A stretch of 51,750 nucleotides of DNA from Bacteroidales bacterium (GTDB taxonomy: Bacteria; Bacteroidota; Bacteroidia; Bacteroidales; UBA932): NCBI GenBank assembly GCA_017399865.1, contig JAFQAT010000034.1, positions 1-51,750 of the forward strand, read 5' to 3'. Positions 40,594 to 47,891 of the stretch are shown piece by piece; the stretch's first letter is position 1; each line of letters begins with the position of its first letter. A model generated the notes under the pieces. It was given only the letters and a program-made list of their open reading frames with translations. It was not told where the DNA came from and did not search any database. A program made the position numbers and the translations under genes.

Positions 40594-41031
40594 TCAGAAG
40601 ATTCCGTATATCAGATTCCAGACGAGGAAGCGGGTAAATTTTCCAATCAGCAGAAGGATCATTGTCCATCCTGGACGGGTCTTGTAGAATCCGAGTGCAA
40701 TGGCGATGACATCTCCTATGAATGGGATCCATGCCGTCAGAGCCAGCCAGACGCCCCATTTGTCGATCTTCTCCTTCTGCTTCTGCAGGGTTTCGGGCTT
40801 TACCTTGAACCATTTCTCGATCCATTCCCATTTTCCTATCCAGCCTATCCAGTATGTGAGCACGCTTCCCAGCCAGTTCCCGAGCGTACCTACGATCAGG
40901 CAACCGACGGGATTGGCGGTGGCTGCCAGTATTGCCATGTAAAGCACATCAGAACTGAACGGGAATATCGTTGCCGCCAGAAATGTGCCTATGAAAAGGC
41001 CCAATAGTCCCAATCCTTCAAGCCATTCCAT
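40594..41031 (-). CDS. YqaA-like membrane protein (DedA/SNARE-associated fold)
   Basis: This 145-residue integral membrane protein has about four hydrophobic segments. Motifs GTFLAATIFPFSSDVL, GNWLGSVLTYWIG and LTAWIPFIGDVIAIALGFYKT match the YqaA branch of DedA-like proteins; the related DedA family acts in lipid flipping and membrane homeostasis. The specific function of YqaA is unknown. It starts two bases after the tadA stop on the same strand, so they form a unit that ends at the shared terminator with tRNA-Gln. Confidence 0.86.
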   Translation of the reverse strand: MEWLEGLGLLGLFIGTFLAATIFPFSSDVLYMAILAATANPVGCLIVGTLGNWLGSVLTYWIGWIGKWEWIEKWFKVKPETLQKQKEKIDKWGVWLALTAWIPFIGDVIAIALGFYKTRPGWTMILLLIGKFTRFLVWNLIYGIF

Positions 41032-41033
41032 AA

Positions 41034-41471
41034 CTATTTTCTTTTATTCCTGAAAAAATCGGAGACCAGTTCACCGCATTCGTCGGCCAGAATTCCAGAG
41101 GTCACGTCTGTCTTCGGGTGCATCAGTGAAGGGGAGAAGAGAGAGAATCCTCGCTTCGGGTCGGAAGAACCGTATACCACGCGGCCGATCTGCGACCATG
41201 CCAGCGCTCCTGCGCACATAGGGCATGGCTCGACTGTCACATATATGGTGCAGTCGTTCAGGTATTTGCCTCCCATCGCTTCGGTTGCTGCAGTGATCGC
41301 TATCATTTCAGCATGTGCAGTCGGGTCATTGAGCCTTTCGGTCATGTTGTGCCCTTTCCCGATGATGCGGCCGCGGCATACGATGACTGCACCTATCGGC
41401 ACCTCATCTTCCGCGGCAGCCATCTGCGCCTCGCGCAGAGCGTCCTTCATGTATCTTTCGTCCTGTTCCAT
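41034..41471 (-). CDS. tadA: tRNA-specific adenosine deaminase
   Basis: This 145-residue zinc enzyme converts A34 to inosine in the wobble position of tRNA-Arg. The catalytic HAE (His53-Ala-Glu55) and PCxxC (Cys83, Cys86 in EPCPMC) motifs are present. The reading frame opens further upstream into the rpmH terminator, so I took the internal ATG at 41471, giving the normal family length and start. The gene lies downstream of rpmH behind that terminator and continues into yqaA. Confidence 0.92.
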   Translation of the reverse strand: MEQDERYMKDALREAQMAAAEDEVPIGAVIVCRGRIIGKGHNMTERLNDPTAHAEMIAITAATEAMGGKYLNDCTIYVTVEPCPMCAGALAWSQIGRVVYGSSDPKRGFSLFSPSLMHPKTDVTSGILADECGELVSDFFRNKRK

Positions 41472-41482
41472 AATGTTCAAAC

Positions 41483-41509
41483 AAAAAACCCGACCTTCTG
41501 GCCGGGTTT
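41483..41509 (-). terminator. Rho-independent terminator after rpmH
   Basis: On the minus strand, AAACCCGGCC and GGTCGGGTTT (one G-U pair) form a 10 bp stem with a 4-base loop followed by T. Read on the plus strand the G-U pair becomes an A-C mismatch, so the signal is oriented for the minus strand. Confidence 0.85.
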
Positions 41510-41515
41510 CTATTT

Positions 41516-41668
41516 TTACCATCTGTCCTCAGATGATACAGTCAGTTTCTTGCGGCCGCGACGACGGCGAGCTGCCAATACACGACGTCCGTTAGGAGTC
41601 GACATGCGCTCGCGGAAGCCATGCTTGTTACGACGCTTGCGCTCTGATGGTTGGAATGTTCTTTTCAT
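41516..41668 (-). CDS. rpmH: 50S ribosomal protein L34
   Basis: This 50-residue ribosomal protein of the large subunit reads [20 protein letters not shown] at its start, the defining L34 sequence, and ends in [20 protein letters not shown]. Length is normal for this phylum. It is a separate short transcript: a -7 element lies 40 bases upstream and a terminator begins a few bases after the stop, which isolates it from tadA. It lies downstream of rsmG. Confidence 0.96.
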   Translation of the reverse strand: MKRTFQPSERKRRNKHGFRERMSTPNGRRVLAARRRRGRKKLTVSSEDRW

Positions 41669-41707
41669 ATCTAGATATTTTTATATTTCCTATATAATTT
41701 GGGAGTG

Positions 41708-41738
41708 CAAAGGTAGTCTTTTTGATTTTATTTACAAA
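41708..41738 (-). promoter_or_regulatory. Promoter of rpmH
   Basis: On the minus strand TACCTTTG (41708-41715) is an exact -7 element with TTTG (41735-41738) about 19 bases upstream. Confidence 0.75.
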
Positions 41739-41746
41739 ATATTTTA

Positions 41747-42421
41747 TCATTTTTCGATGAAAATGACCTGCTTGGTCTCAAAGAACGGGTCAGAAGTCCA
41801 TCTGGAGATAGGCCAGATGTGCACGGAACCTTTACGTAGCTTTGCTTTTGAGATCTCTTCCGTCAGATCTCCGCCTTTGAGATACAGTATTCCTTCTCTG
41901 TATTTTCCCTTTACCCATGGCATGAAGTTGTCGAGCGCCGTAACTGCGCGTGAGACGATATAGTCAAAGGTGTCAGGAAGCGATTCCGCCCGTGCGTTGA
42001 CCGTCTTTATATTATCAAGTCCGAGTCCTTTGGCCACTTCTGTCGCCACGATGATCTTCTTTCCTATGGAATCGCATAGGGTGAACTGTGCATGCGGGAA
42101 CATCACGGCCAGCGGAATGCCCGGGAATCCCCCGCCTGTCCCAAGGTCCATGACCTTGAGAGGCTCGGCGATGCTGAACGGGCCCTCGCCCCTGAGGCGG
42201 TCGTAAACGTCCGGCATCTCTGATTTCAGATATGCGGCAATTCCCAGAGAGTGAAGCACATGGTGTCTGTAGAGTTCGTCGATGTCCTTTCTTGATACGA
42301 CATTGATCTTCGCATTCCATTCACGGTAAAGGGCATCCATCTTCTCGAACTGTTCCATCTGCCGTTCAGTGACCTCCGGAAACTTTTCCTCTATTATCTT
42401 CTTGAATTCGCTGTATTCCAT
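41747..42421 (-). CDS. rsmG: 16S rRNA (guanine-527 N7)-methyltransferase
   Basis: This 224-residue SAM-dependent methyltransferase modifies G527 of 16S rRNA; its loss gives low-level streptomycin resistance in other bacteria. The SAM motif MDLGTGGGFPGIPLA is clear, with NVVSRKDIDELYRHHVLHSL upstream and YIVSRAVTALDN later. Length is slightly above the family average. It starts three bases after the sigma factor stop and is the third gene of a polA-sigma-rsmG unit. Confidence 0.95.
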   Translation of the reverse strand: MEYSEFKKIIEEKFPEVTERQMEQFEKMDALYREWNAKINVVSRKDIDELYRHHVLHSLGIAAYLKSEMPDVYDRLRGEGPFSIAEPLKVMDLGTGGGFPGIPLAVMFPHAQFTLCDSIGKKIIVATEVAKGLGLDNIKTVNARAESLPDTFDYIVSRAVTALDNFMPWVKGKYREGILYLKGGDLTEEISKAKLRKGSVHIWPISRWTSDPFFETKQVIFIEK

Positions 42422-42424
42422 ATG

Positions 42425-43024
42425 TTAAAGTATTTCATCAGAATATTCCATCATTTTGAGAAGCATCGCTTTCGCTCTCCTTATCTTTGTCTTGACCGTA
42501 TTGATCGGCATTTCAAGAGCTTCCGCTATCTCCTTGTATCCGAAATTCTCGATCAGGTTCATCCTTGCCACCGTACGGTAATCTTCCTTCAGCTTCTCTA
42601 TGTTGTTCAGCCACTTGTCGTACTCCTGCTGGTTGATGATGTCTTCTTCAGGATTGTGCATCGCTGCAGGCAGTTCCTTGAGCTCGGCAAAGTCTTCGCT
42701 GATGGACCTGGTCGGCATGTTGTTCTTCTCTCTGTCATGCCTGCTCATGTGGTCGAATGCAGTGTTTCGCGCGATACGGTAGATCCATGTCGAGAACTTG
42801 TATTCGGGATTGTATGTCGCCAGCTGGCTGAATGCCTTCTGGAAACTCTCCAGACAGATGTCTTCTGCATCTTCCTTCTGGCTGATGTAGCGCGATATGT
42901 GACTTCTCACACCTGCATTGTAGCGGGTGTAGAGCACGATGTATGCCGCCTGATTCTGTTCCAAAGCGAGGCGGACAAGCTCTATGTCCGAGAGATTAGT
43001 GAGCTTCGAGCCAGTTGCTTCCAT
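42425..43024 (-). CDS. ECF-type RNA polymerase sigma factor
   Basis: This 199-residue sigma-70 family factor has region 2 (EDAEDICLESFQKAFSQL, KFSTWIYRIARNTAFDHM) and a region 4 helix-turn-helix (YKEIAEALEMPINTVKTKIR, a little past residue 160). It lacks regions 1 and 3, so it is ECF-like. The linker between regions 2 and 4 is longer than usual (about 55 residues). Its ATG lies inside the last codons of polA, with a 29-base overlap, and rsmG follows by three bases. No anti-sigma gene is nearby; targets are unknown. Confidence 0.93.
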   Translation of the reverse strand: MEATGSKLTNLSDIELVRLALEQNQAAYIVLYTRYNAGVRSHISRYISQKEDAEDICLESFQKAFSQLATYNPEYKFSTWIYRIARNTAFDHMSRHDREKNNMPTRSISEDFAELKELPAAMHNPEEDIINQQEYDKWLNNIEKLKEDYRTVARMNLIENFGYKEIAEALEMPINTVKTKIRRAKAMLLKMMEYSDEIL

Positions 43025-45647
43025 GGTTGCATTCTACAGTTAAAGGTACCGAGAGTACCGTTACGTTTTCCATTTCCTCCCTTACGATCCTTTCCAGAGC
43101 TTCCACTTCTTCGGTAACAGCATCGAAGACGAGTTCGTCATGAATCTGAAGGACCATCCGGCTCTTGAAGCCTTCCTTCTCAAGACGGCGGTCCACATTT
43201 ATCATCGCCATCTTGATGATGTCGGCCGACGTGCCCTGGATAGGGGCGTTGACGGCCGTCCTTTCGGCCAGCGAGCGCACCGTGCCGTTCTTCGAGTTGA
43301 TGTCCGGCAGGTATCTGCGTCTGCCGAAGATGGTCTCCACATATCCGGTCTCCCTCGCCGATGTCAGCGTGTCCTCGATGAAGGACGAGATGGCAGGGAA
43401 GTTGGCGAAATAGTCGTCGATTATCTTTTTCGCCTCTGCACGGCCGATATGCAGGCGCTGGGCGAGACCGAAGGAGGATATTCCATACATTATGCCGAAG
43501 TTTGCGGTCTTCGCTATGCGTCTCTGGTCGGCGGTCACTTCCTCAAGCGGTATTCCGAAAATCTTTGCAGCCGTTATGGCATGTACGTCCTGCCCTTCCT
43601 TGAACGCGTTGATCAGATGTGAGTCGCAGCTCAGGTGTGCCATTATGCGGAGCTCTATCTGCGAATAGTCGGCTGATACGATGACTCCGTCAGGGCGGCT
43701 TGGCACGAATGCCTTGCGTATTTCCTTTCCGCGCTCCGTACGTATAGGAATATTCTGCAGGTTCGGCTTTGATGAACTGAGGCGGCCGGTCGCGGTAAGT
43801 GCCTGATTGAATGTCGTATGAATCTTCCCGGTCGACTGGGAAATATAGTTCGGGAACGGTTCGATATATGTAGAGAGCAGCTTTTTCACTCCGCGGTATT
43901 CAAGTATCTCGTTTATGATCGGATGCTTGTCGGCGAGCGTGTTGAGCGTATCCTCGTCTGTCGGATAGCTGTATCTGACACCATTCTTCGGCTTTATCTT
44001 CGGATCGAGCTTCATCTTCTCGAAAAGAAGGATGCCGATCTGCTTGGGAGACATTATGTTAAGGTTAGGCTCTTCAGCCATTTCCCTGACTTTCTCCTGA
44101 ATCTCGTTCATTTGTGCGGCAAGCGCCGAGGCATATCTCTTGAGCTGTACGGTATCGATGCGGACGCCCTCGATCTCCATCTTTGAAAGCACTTTCAGGA
44201 GCGGTTCCTCCATCGTGTCGTAAAGGCCCTGGAGGTCAAGGCCTTCCATTTCCTCCCATATCTTTCCGCCAAGCAGCATTGTGGCAGCGGCTTCAGGAAA
44301 CCTGCTTTTCTTCTCGTCTTCCTGAGGCTCGTCGAACAGGGAGAGTGAAACTTCCTCCTTCTTACCTCCGTTATCCTCAAGGTCAATCTCGAGATATGAC
44401 TTGGCAAGAATCTCTATCTTGTGGCTTTTTTCAGGGTTGACAAGATAGTGCATCAGCTCGATGTCCATGTACTTGCCTTCCATGTGGATGTCGTTGTGCT
44501 CCAGCAGGTTGCGCTGTGCCTTCAGGTCGTATCCGTATTTGGTTATGCCACTGTCTCCGATTATGTTCCGGAATTCATCGGTACTGCCCTCGGATACAAG
44601 GCATCCGTTGCCGGCCGGTACTGCTATGGTGATTCTGCTGACTGATGTGAACGCACCCGGCTCCTCGCCCTCCGCTATTATCGCGAATCTTCCTTCTTTT
44701 CTTGCGGCCTCTGCTGCTTCTGAGGGCTTGACCTCTCTGAACTCGAGCTTCTTTTCTTCCTTCTGCACAAGGGGATGCACGTTGCCCAGATACTTGCGCA
44801 GCGAACCGAATTCATACTTCTCGAACAGGTCGGCAACTTCAGGTGTGTATTCTCCGTCAATCTCCATATCCGAGGTCTTGACAGGGATGTCGATGTCGGT
44901 CTTTATGGTCACGAGGTCATGACTGAGCCATATATGGTCCTGTGCACCTTCGAATGCTTCCCTCTGCTTCGGGGTAAGCTCCGACAGATGGTCATATATG
45001 TTCTTTACTGTGCCGTACTTGCCGATCAGCTTGCCTGCACCGACTTCTCCGACTCCCTTGACTCCAGGGACATTGTCCGATGCGTCTCCGCATATGGTAA
45101 GGATCTCGATGACCTGCTCCGGCCTTTCGATGCCGTATCTGCTGCAGATTTCTTCCACGCCGATGAGTTCATTGTCGCCTCCGGCCTTTCCCGGCTTGTA
45201 CTGGATGATGTCAGTACTGATGAGCTGGCCGTAATCTTTGTCAGGAGTGACCATGAATACCTCGAAACCTTCCTTCTCGGCCCTTTTGGCCATCGAGCCT
45301 ATCACATCGTCGGCCTCGAATCCCCTGATCATCAGGACGGGGAATCCCATGGCCCTGCATAGTTCGCACAGCGGTTCGAGCGAATCGATCACGAGCTGCG
45401 GAGTCTCGCTTCTGGTGCCTTTGTATTCGGGGTACATCTCATGCCTGAAGGTTCCTCCCGGAGGGTCGAATGCCACGGCAAGGTGGGTAGGCTTCTCTCT
45501 TTCGATGAGTTCCAGAATGTATTTTGTGAATCCGAAGAGGATGGACATGTCCGCTCCCTTGGAGTTTATCATCGGGTGCCTCAGGAATGCGTAATACATC
45601 TTGAATACAAGGGCATGTCCGTCTATCAGGAATAATCTGTTTTTCAT
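42996..45647 (-). CDS. polA: DNA polymerase I with degenerate proofreading domain
   Basis: This is an 883-residue repair and replication polymerase. The 5'-3' exonuclease domain (1-290) is intact (YKGTR, GFEADD, TPDKDYGQL, GDASDNVPG). The polymerase domain has ADYSQIELR (Asp660), RRIAKTANFGIMYG and QIHDELVF (Asp837). The middle 3'-5' exonuclease domain (about 300-470) has lost key residues: the first aspartate of DxE is Ile324, the motif II aspartate is Gln378, and the YxxxD motif is not recognisable. It may therefore lack proofreading. The sigma factor gene overlaps its 3' end. Confidence 0.95.
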   Translation of the reverse strand: MKNRLFLIDGHALVFKMYYAFLRHPMINSKGADMSILFGFTKYILELIEREKPTHLAVAFDPPGGTFRHEMYPEYKGTRSETPQLVIDSLEPLCELCRAMGFPVLMIRGFEADDVIGSMAKRAEKEGFEVFMVTPDKDYGQLISTDIIQYKPGKAGGDNELIGVEEICSRYGIERPEQVIEILTICGDASDNVPGVKGVGEVGAGKLIGKYGTVKNIYDHLSELTPKQREAFEGAQDHIWLSHDLVTIKTDIDIPVKTSDMEIDGEYTPEVADLFEKYEFGSLRKYLGNVHPLVQKEEKKLEFREVKPSEAAEAARKEGRFAIIAEGEEPGAFTSVSRITIAVPAGNGCLVSEGSTDEFRNIIGDSGITKYGYDLKAQRNLLEHNDIHMEGKYMDIELMHYLVNPEKSHKIEILAKSYLEIDLEDNGGKKEEVSLSLFDEPQEDEKKSRFPEAAATMLLGGKIWEEMEGLDLQGLYDTMEEPLLKVLSKMEIEGVRIDTVQLKRYASALAAQMNEIQEKVREMAEEPNLNIMSPKQIGILLFEKMKLDPKIKPKNGVRYSYPTDEDTLNTLADKHPIINEILEYRGVKKLLSTYIEPFPNYISQSTGKIHTTFNQALTATGRLSSSKPNLQNIPIRTERGKEIRKAFVPSRPDGVIVSADYSQIELRIMAHLSCDSHLINAFKEGQDVHAITAAKIFGIPLEEVTADQRRIAKTANFGIMYGISSFGLAQRLHIGRAEAKKIIDDYFANFPAISSFIEDTLTSARETGYVETIFGRRRYLPDINSKNGTVRSLAERTAVNAPIQGTSADIIKMAMINVDRRLEKEGFKSRMVLQIHDELVFDAVTEEVEALERIVREEMENVTVLSVPLTVECNHGSNWLEAH

Positions 45648-45667
45648 CAGTCTTGAATTTTGAACCC

Positions 45668-45675
45668 CAAAGGTA
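45668..45675 (-). promoter_or_regulatory. -7 element of polA
   Basis: On the minus strand TACCTTTG is an exact TAnnTTTG match, 20 bases before the polA ATG. A -33 element is not obvious. Confidence 0.6.
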
Positions 45676-45721
45676 TAAAAAGTTTCGCATTAAAGAAAAA
45701 TTATGAAACAATTGAAGATTT

Positions 45722-45753
45722 GTTTGGAATTATTAAAAATAGCGCTATATTTG
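45722..45753 (+). promoter_or_regulatory. Promoter of the PepSY-like gene
   Basis: TATATTTG (45746-45753) is an exact -7 match with TTTG (45722-45725) about 20 bases upstream. The ATG is at 45792. Confidence 0.7.
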
Positions 45754-45791
45754 CATTGGGTTTAATTTTGAATGATTTAAATTTAGAAACT

Positions 45792-46220
45792 ATGAAGAAG
45801 ATGATTATGGCCCTTGCTGTCGTGTTGATTTCGATAGCATGCGTTGCAGAAGACAAACCGGTTACCTTCGAACAGCTCCCTACAGCTGCGAAGGAATTCA
45901 TAAATGTAAACTATCCTGGCGAGAAGATGTCGTATGCGTTCGTGGATGATGATGTCATCAGACCGGATTACACTGTACGTCTTGCAAACGGAGTGGAAAT
46001 CACTTTCGAGCATGACGGTTCTCTTGAGAAGATCGAAGCTGCGGGCGGAGTTCCTGAAGGCGTTGTTCCTGTACAGATTTACGATTATGTGAAGACTAAT
46101 TACCATGATGCGGTGATTGTCGAGTACGAGGTGGGAAGGAAGGAATATGAGGTAAAGCTTTCAAACCGTCTGGAACTCAAGTTCAACAGCAGTTTCCGTC
46201 TGAAAGGCCTGGATGACTGA
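45792..46220 (+). CDS. PepSY-like domain exported protein
   Basis: This is a 142-residue protein with a signal peptide (LAVVLISIACVAED). It carries two PepSY-like repeats (PF11396 type): TFEQLPTAAKEFINVNYPGE with YTVRLANGVEITFEHDGSLE, then PVQIYDYVKTNYHDAVIVEY with YEVKLSNRLELKFNSSFRL. Such proteins are periplasmic, common in Bacteroidetes and often inhibit or bind proteases, but no function is proven. The frame is open upstream from 45660, but the promoter lies within that stretch, so ATG 45792 is the start. Confidence 0.85.
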   Translation: MKKMIMALAVVLISIACVAEDKPVTFEQLPTAAKEFINVNYPGEKMSYAFVDDDVIRPDYTVRLANGVEITFEHDGSLEKIEAAGGVPEGVVPVQIYDYVKTNYHDAVIVEYEVGRKEYEVKLSNRLELKFNSSFRLKGLDD

Positions 46221-46224
46221 TGCC

Positions 46225-46255
46225 TTGGTTTTTACCGTCAAGAGTGTTAAATTTG
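46225..46255 (+). promoter_or_regulatory. Promoter of the aminopeptidase C gene
   Basis: TAAATTTG (46248-46255) is an exact -7 match with TTG at 46225-46227 about 20 bases upstream. It overlaps the 5' arm of the hairpin at 46254-46275. Confidence 0.55.
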
Positions 46256-46283
46256 TTGCCACAAACGTGGCAACATTTTTTTT
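46254..46283 (+). terminator. Rho-independent terminator close to the next start codon
   Basis: A 9 bp perfect stem (TGTTGCCAC / GTGGCAACA) with a 4-base loop is followed by eight T. It ends the PepSY-like transcript, with the T-run stopping only four bases before the aminopeptidase ATG. Confidence 0.85.
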
Positions 46284-46287
46284 AACT

Positions 46288-47754
46288 ATGAAAAGGATAA
46301 TTCTGACCGCGGCGTTCGCCGCTTTTTTTGCAGCTTCTGCTTTTGCACAGCAGGCTGCCGGTTCTCATGAGGGAGGAATCTCCGAAGAGATGCTTTCGAT
46401 AATCAGCCAGAGGTATGAAGGTGATGCCGATGACAGGGCCATCAGGAATGCCCTCGCAGGGTCTTCTATAGCCTCGCTGGCTCTGAATGCGGATAATGCA
46501 GCCATGATCGATACCCATTTCTCCGACAGGGTGAAGACCAAGGGTATCACCGACCAGCAGTCTTCGGGAAGATGCTGGCTGTTTACCGGTCTCAATGTGT
46601 TGAGGGCAAAGATGATAGACAAGTATGACCTTCCTGGCATGGAGTTCTCGCAGAACTACCTTTTCTTCTATGACCAGCTTGAGAAGGCAAATCTTTTCCT
46701 TCAGGGCGTCATCGACACCAAGGACCTTCCGTTCGAGGACAGGAAGGTGGACTGGCTCTTCTCCAATCCGTTGAGCGATGGCGGCCAGTTTACCGGCGTA
46801 TCCAATCTGATCGTGAAGTACGGCCTCGTGCCTTCAGAGGCCATGCCTGAGACATATCAGTCGAACAATACATCCAACATGGCCTCTCTTATAAAGCTGA
46901 AGCTTCGCGAGGATGGTCTGGACCTCCGCAAGGCTTATGAGGACGGCCGAGCGAAGATAGGCAAGGGCCCTAAGAAGGATGTCGAGAAAGGCCTGAAGGC
47001 TCTGGATGCAGAGCTTCATAAGATGAAGGTAAGCCAGCTGTCGGAAGTGTACCGTATGCTCGCCCTTTGCCTTGGCGAGCCTGTCAAGGAGTTCGAGTGG
47101 ACAAGGTGCGACAGCGCCGGAAACATCGTCAGCCGCAAGAAGTATACTCCGAAGTCATTCTATGATGAATTCATCGGCGAAGACCTCGAGAACAACTATG
47201 TCATGATCATGAACGACCCTTGCCGCGAGTACGGCAAGGTCTATGAGATCGATTATGACAGGCATGTGTATGACGGGCATAACTGGCTGTATGTCAATCT
47301 TCCTGTAGAGCGCATCAAGGAGATGGCGATAGCTTCGATAAAGGACAATACCGCGATGTATTTCTCATGTGACGTGGCGAAGTTCCTGGATAGGAAGAAG
47401 GGCGTTCTTGACCTGGCGAATTTCGATTATGAGTCGCTGATGGGCGTTACTTTCGGCATGGATAAGAAGGAAAGGGTCCAGACCCATGCCAGCGGTTCGT
47501 CACATGCTATGACGTTGATCGCCGTGGATATCTGTGAGGAAAGCGGAAAGCCGGTCAAGTGGATGGTGGAAAACAGCTGGGGCGCGGCTTCCGGGTACAA
47601 AGGATGCCTCATCATGACGGACGAATGGTTCAACGAGTATATGTTCCGTCTTGTCGTGGAGAAGAAATATGTTCCTGCAGATGTGCTCCAGATGCTGGAG
47701 CAGAAGCCGGAACTTCTCCCTGCATGGGACCCTATGTTCGCTCCGGAGGAATAA
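46288..47754 (+). CDS. Secreted aminopeptidase C (bleomycin hydrolase, peptidase C1)
   Basis: This is a 488-residue papain-fold cysteine peptidase. The catalytic Cys96 is in QSSGRCWLFTGLN, the histidine in GSSHAMTLIA, and the asparagine in VENSWGA, giving the full C1B triad. Unlike the cytosolic bleomycin hydrolases, it carries a signal peptide (FAASAFAQQ), so it acts in the periplasm or outside. The reading frame opens at 46213, but the promoter and terminator lie within that part, so ATG 46288 is the start. Confidence 0.94.
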   Translation: MKRIILTAAFAAFFAASAFAQQAAGSHEGGISEEMLSIISQRYEGDADDRAIRNALAGSSIASLALNADNAAMIDTHFSDRVKTKGITDQQSSGRCWLFTGLNVLRAKMIDKYDLPGMEFSQNYLFFYDQLEKANLFLQGVIDTKDLPFEDRKVDWLFSNPLSDGGQFTGVSNLIVKYGLVPSEAMPETYQSNNTSNMASLIKLKLREDGLDLRKAYEDGRAKIGKGPKKDVEKGLKALDAELHKMKVSQLSEVYRMLALCLGEPVKEFEWTRCDSAGNIVSRKKYTPKSFYDEFIGEDLENNYVMIMNDPCREYGKVYEIDYDRHVYDGHNWLYVNLPVERIKEMAIASIKDNTAMYFSCDVAKFLDRKKGVLDLANFDYESLMGVTFGMDKKERVQTHASGSSHAMTLIAVDICEESGKPVKWMVENSWGAASGYKGCLIMTDEWFNEYMFRLVVEKKYVPADVLQMLEQKPELLPAWDPMFAPEE

Positions 47755-47766
47755 TCTTTTGTGCAT

Positions 47767-47839
47767 ATGAACCGGCTCCGTTCTCCCGGAAACCAGAAAA
47801 TTTAGGGAAATGGTTTCCGGGAGAACGGGGCCGGTTCAT
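47767..47839. repeat. 29-bp near-perfect palindrome upstream of hisS
   Basis: The arms at 47767-47795 and 47811-47839 pair at every position, with one G-U, around a 15-base loop. The core CCGTTCTCCCGG is GC-rich. There is no T-run on either side. It lies 13 bases after the aminopeptidase stop and about 18 bases before the hisS -7 element. Confidence 0.8.
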
Positions 47840-47856
47840 TTACAGTAAAAATTTAT

Positions 47857-47864
47857 TATCTTTG
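47857..47864 (+). promoter_or_regulatory. -7 element of hisS
   Basis: TATCTTTG matches TAnnTTTG exactly, 27 bases before the hisS ATG. Confidence 0.7.
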
Positions 47865-47891
47865 TGAGTTGTAATAGAAAATCAGAGACAA

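Noticed and set aside
41313-41963. Plus-strand open frame crossing tadA, rpmH and rsmG
   Set aside because: It crosses three well-supported opposite-strand genes and a terminator.
42422-43117. Long plus-strand open frame opposite the sigma factor
   Set aside because: It is antisense to a clear sigma-70 family gene and its translation has no family features; it is an artefact of codon bias.
47767-47839. Attenuator of hisS
   Set aside because: The palindrome lies upstream of the hisS -7 element, so it is not in the hisS leader, and no T-box-like sequence is visible.
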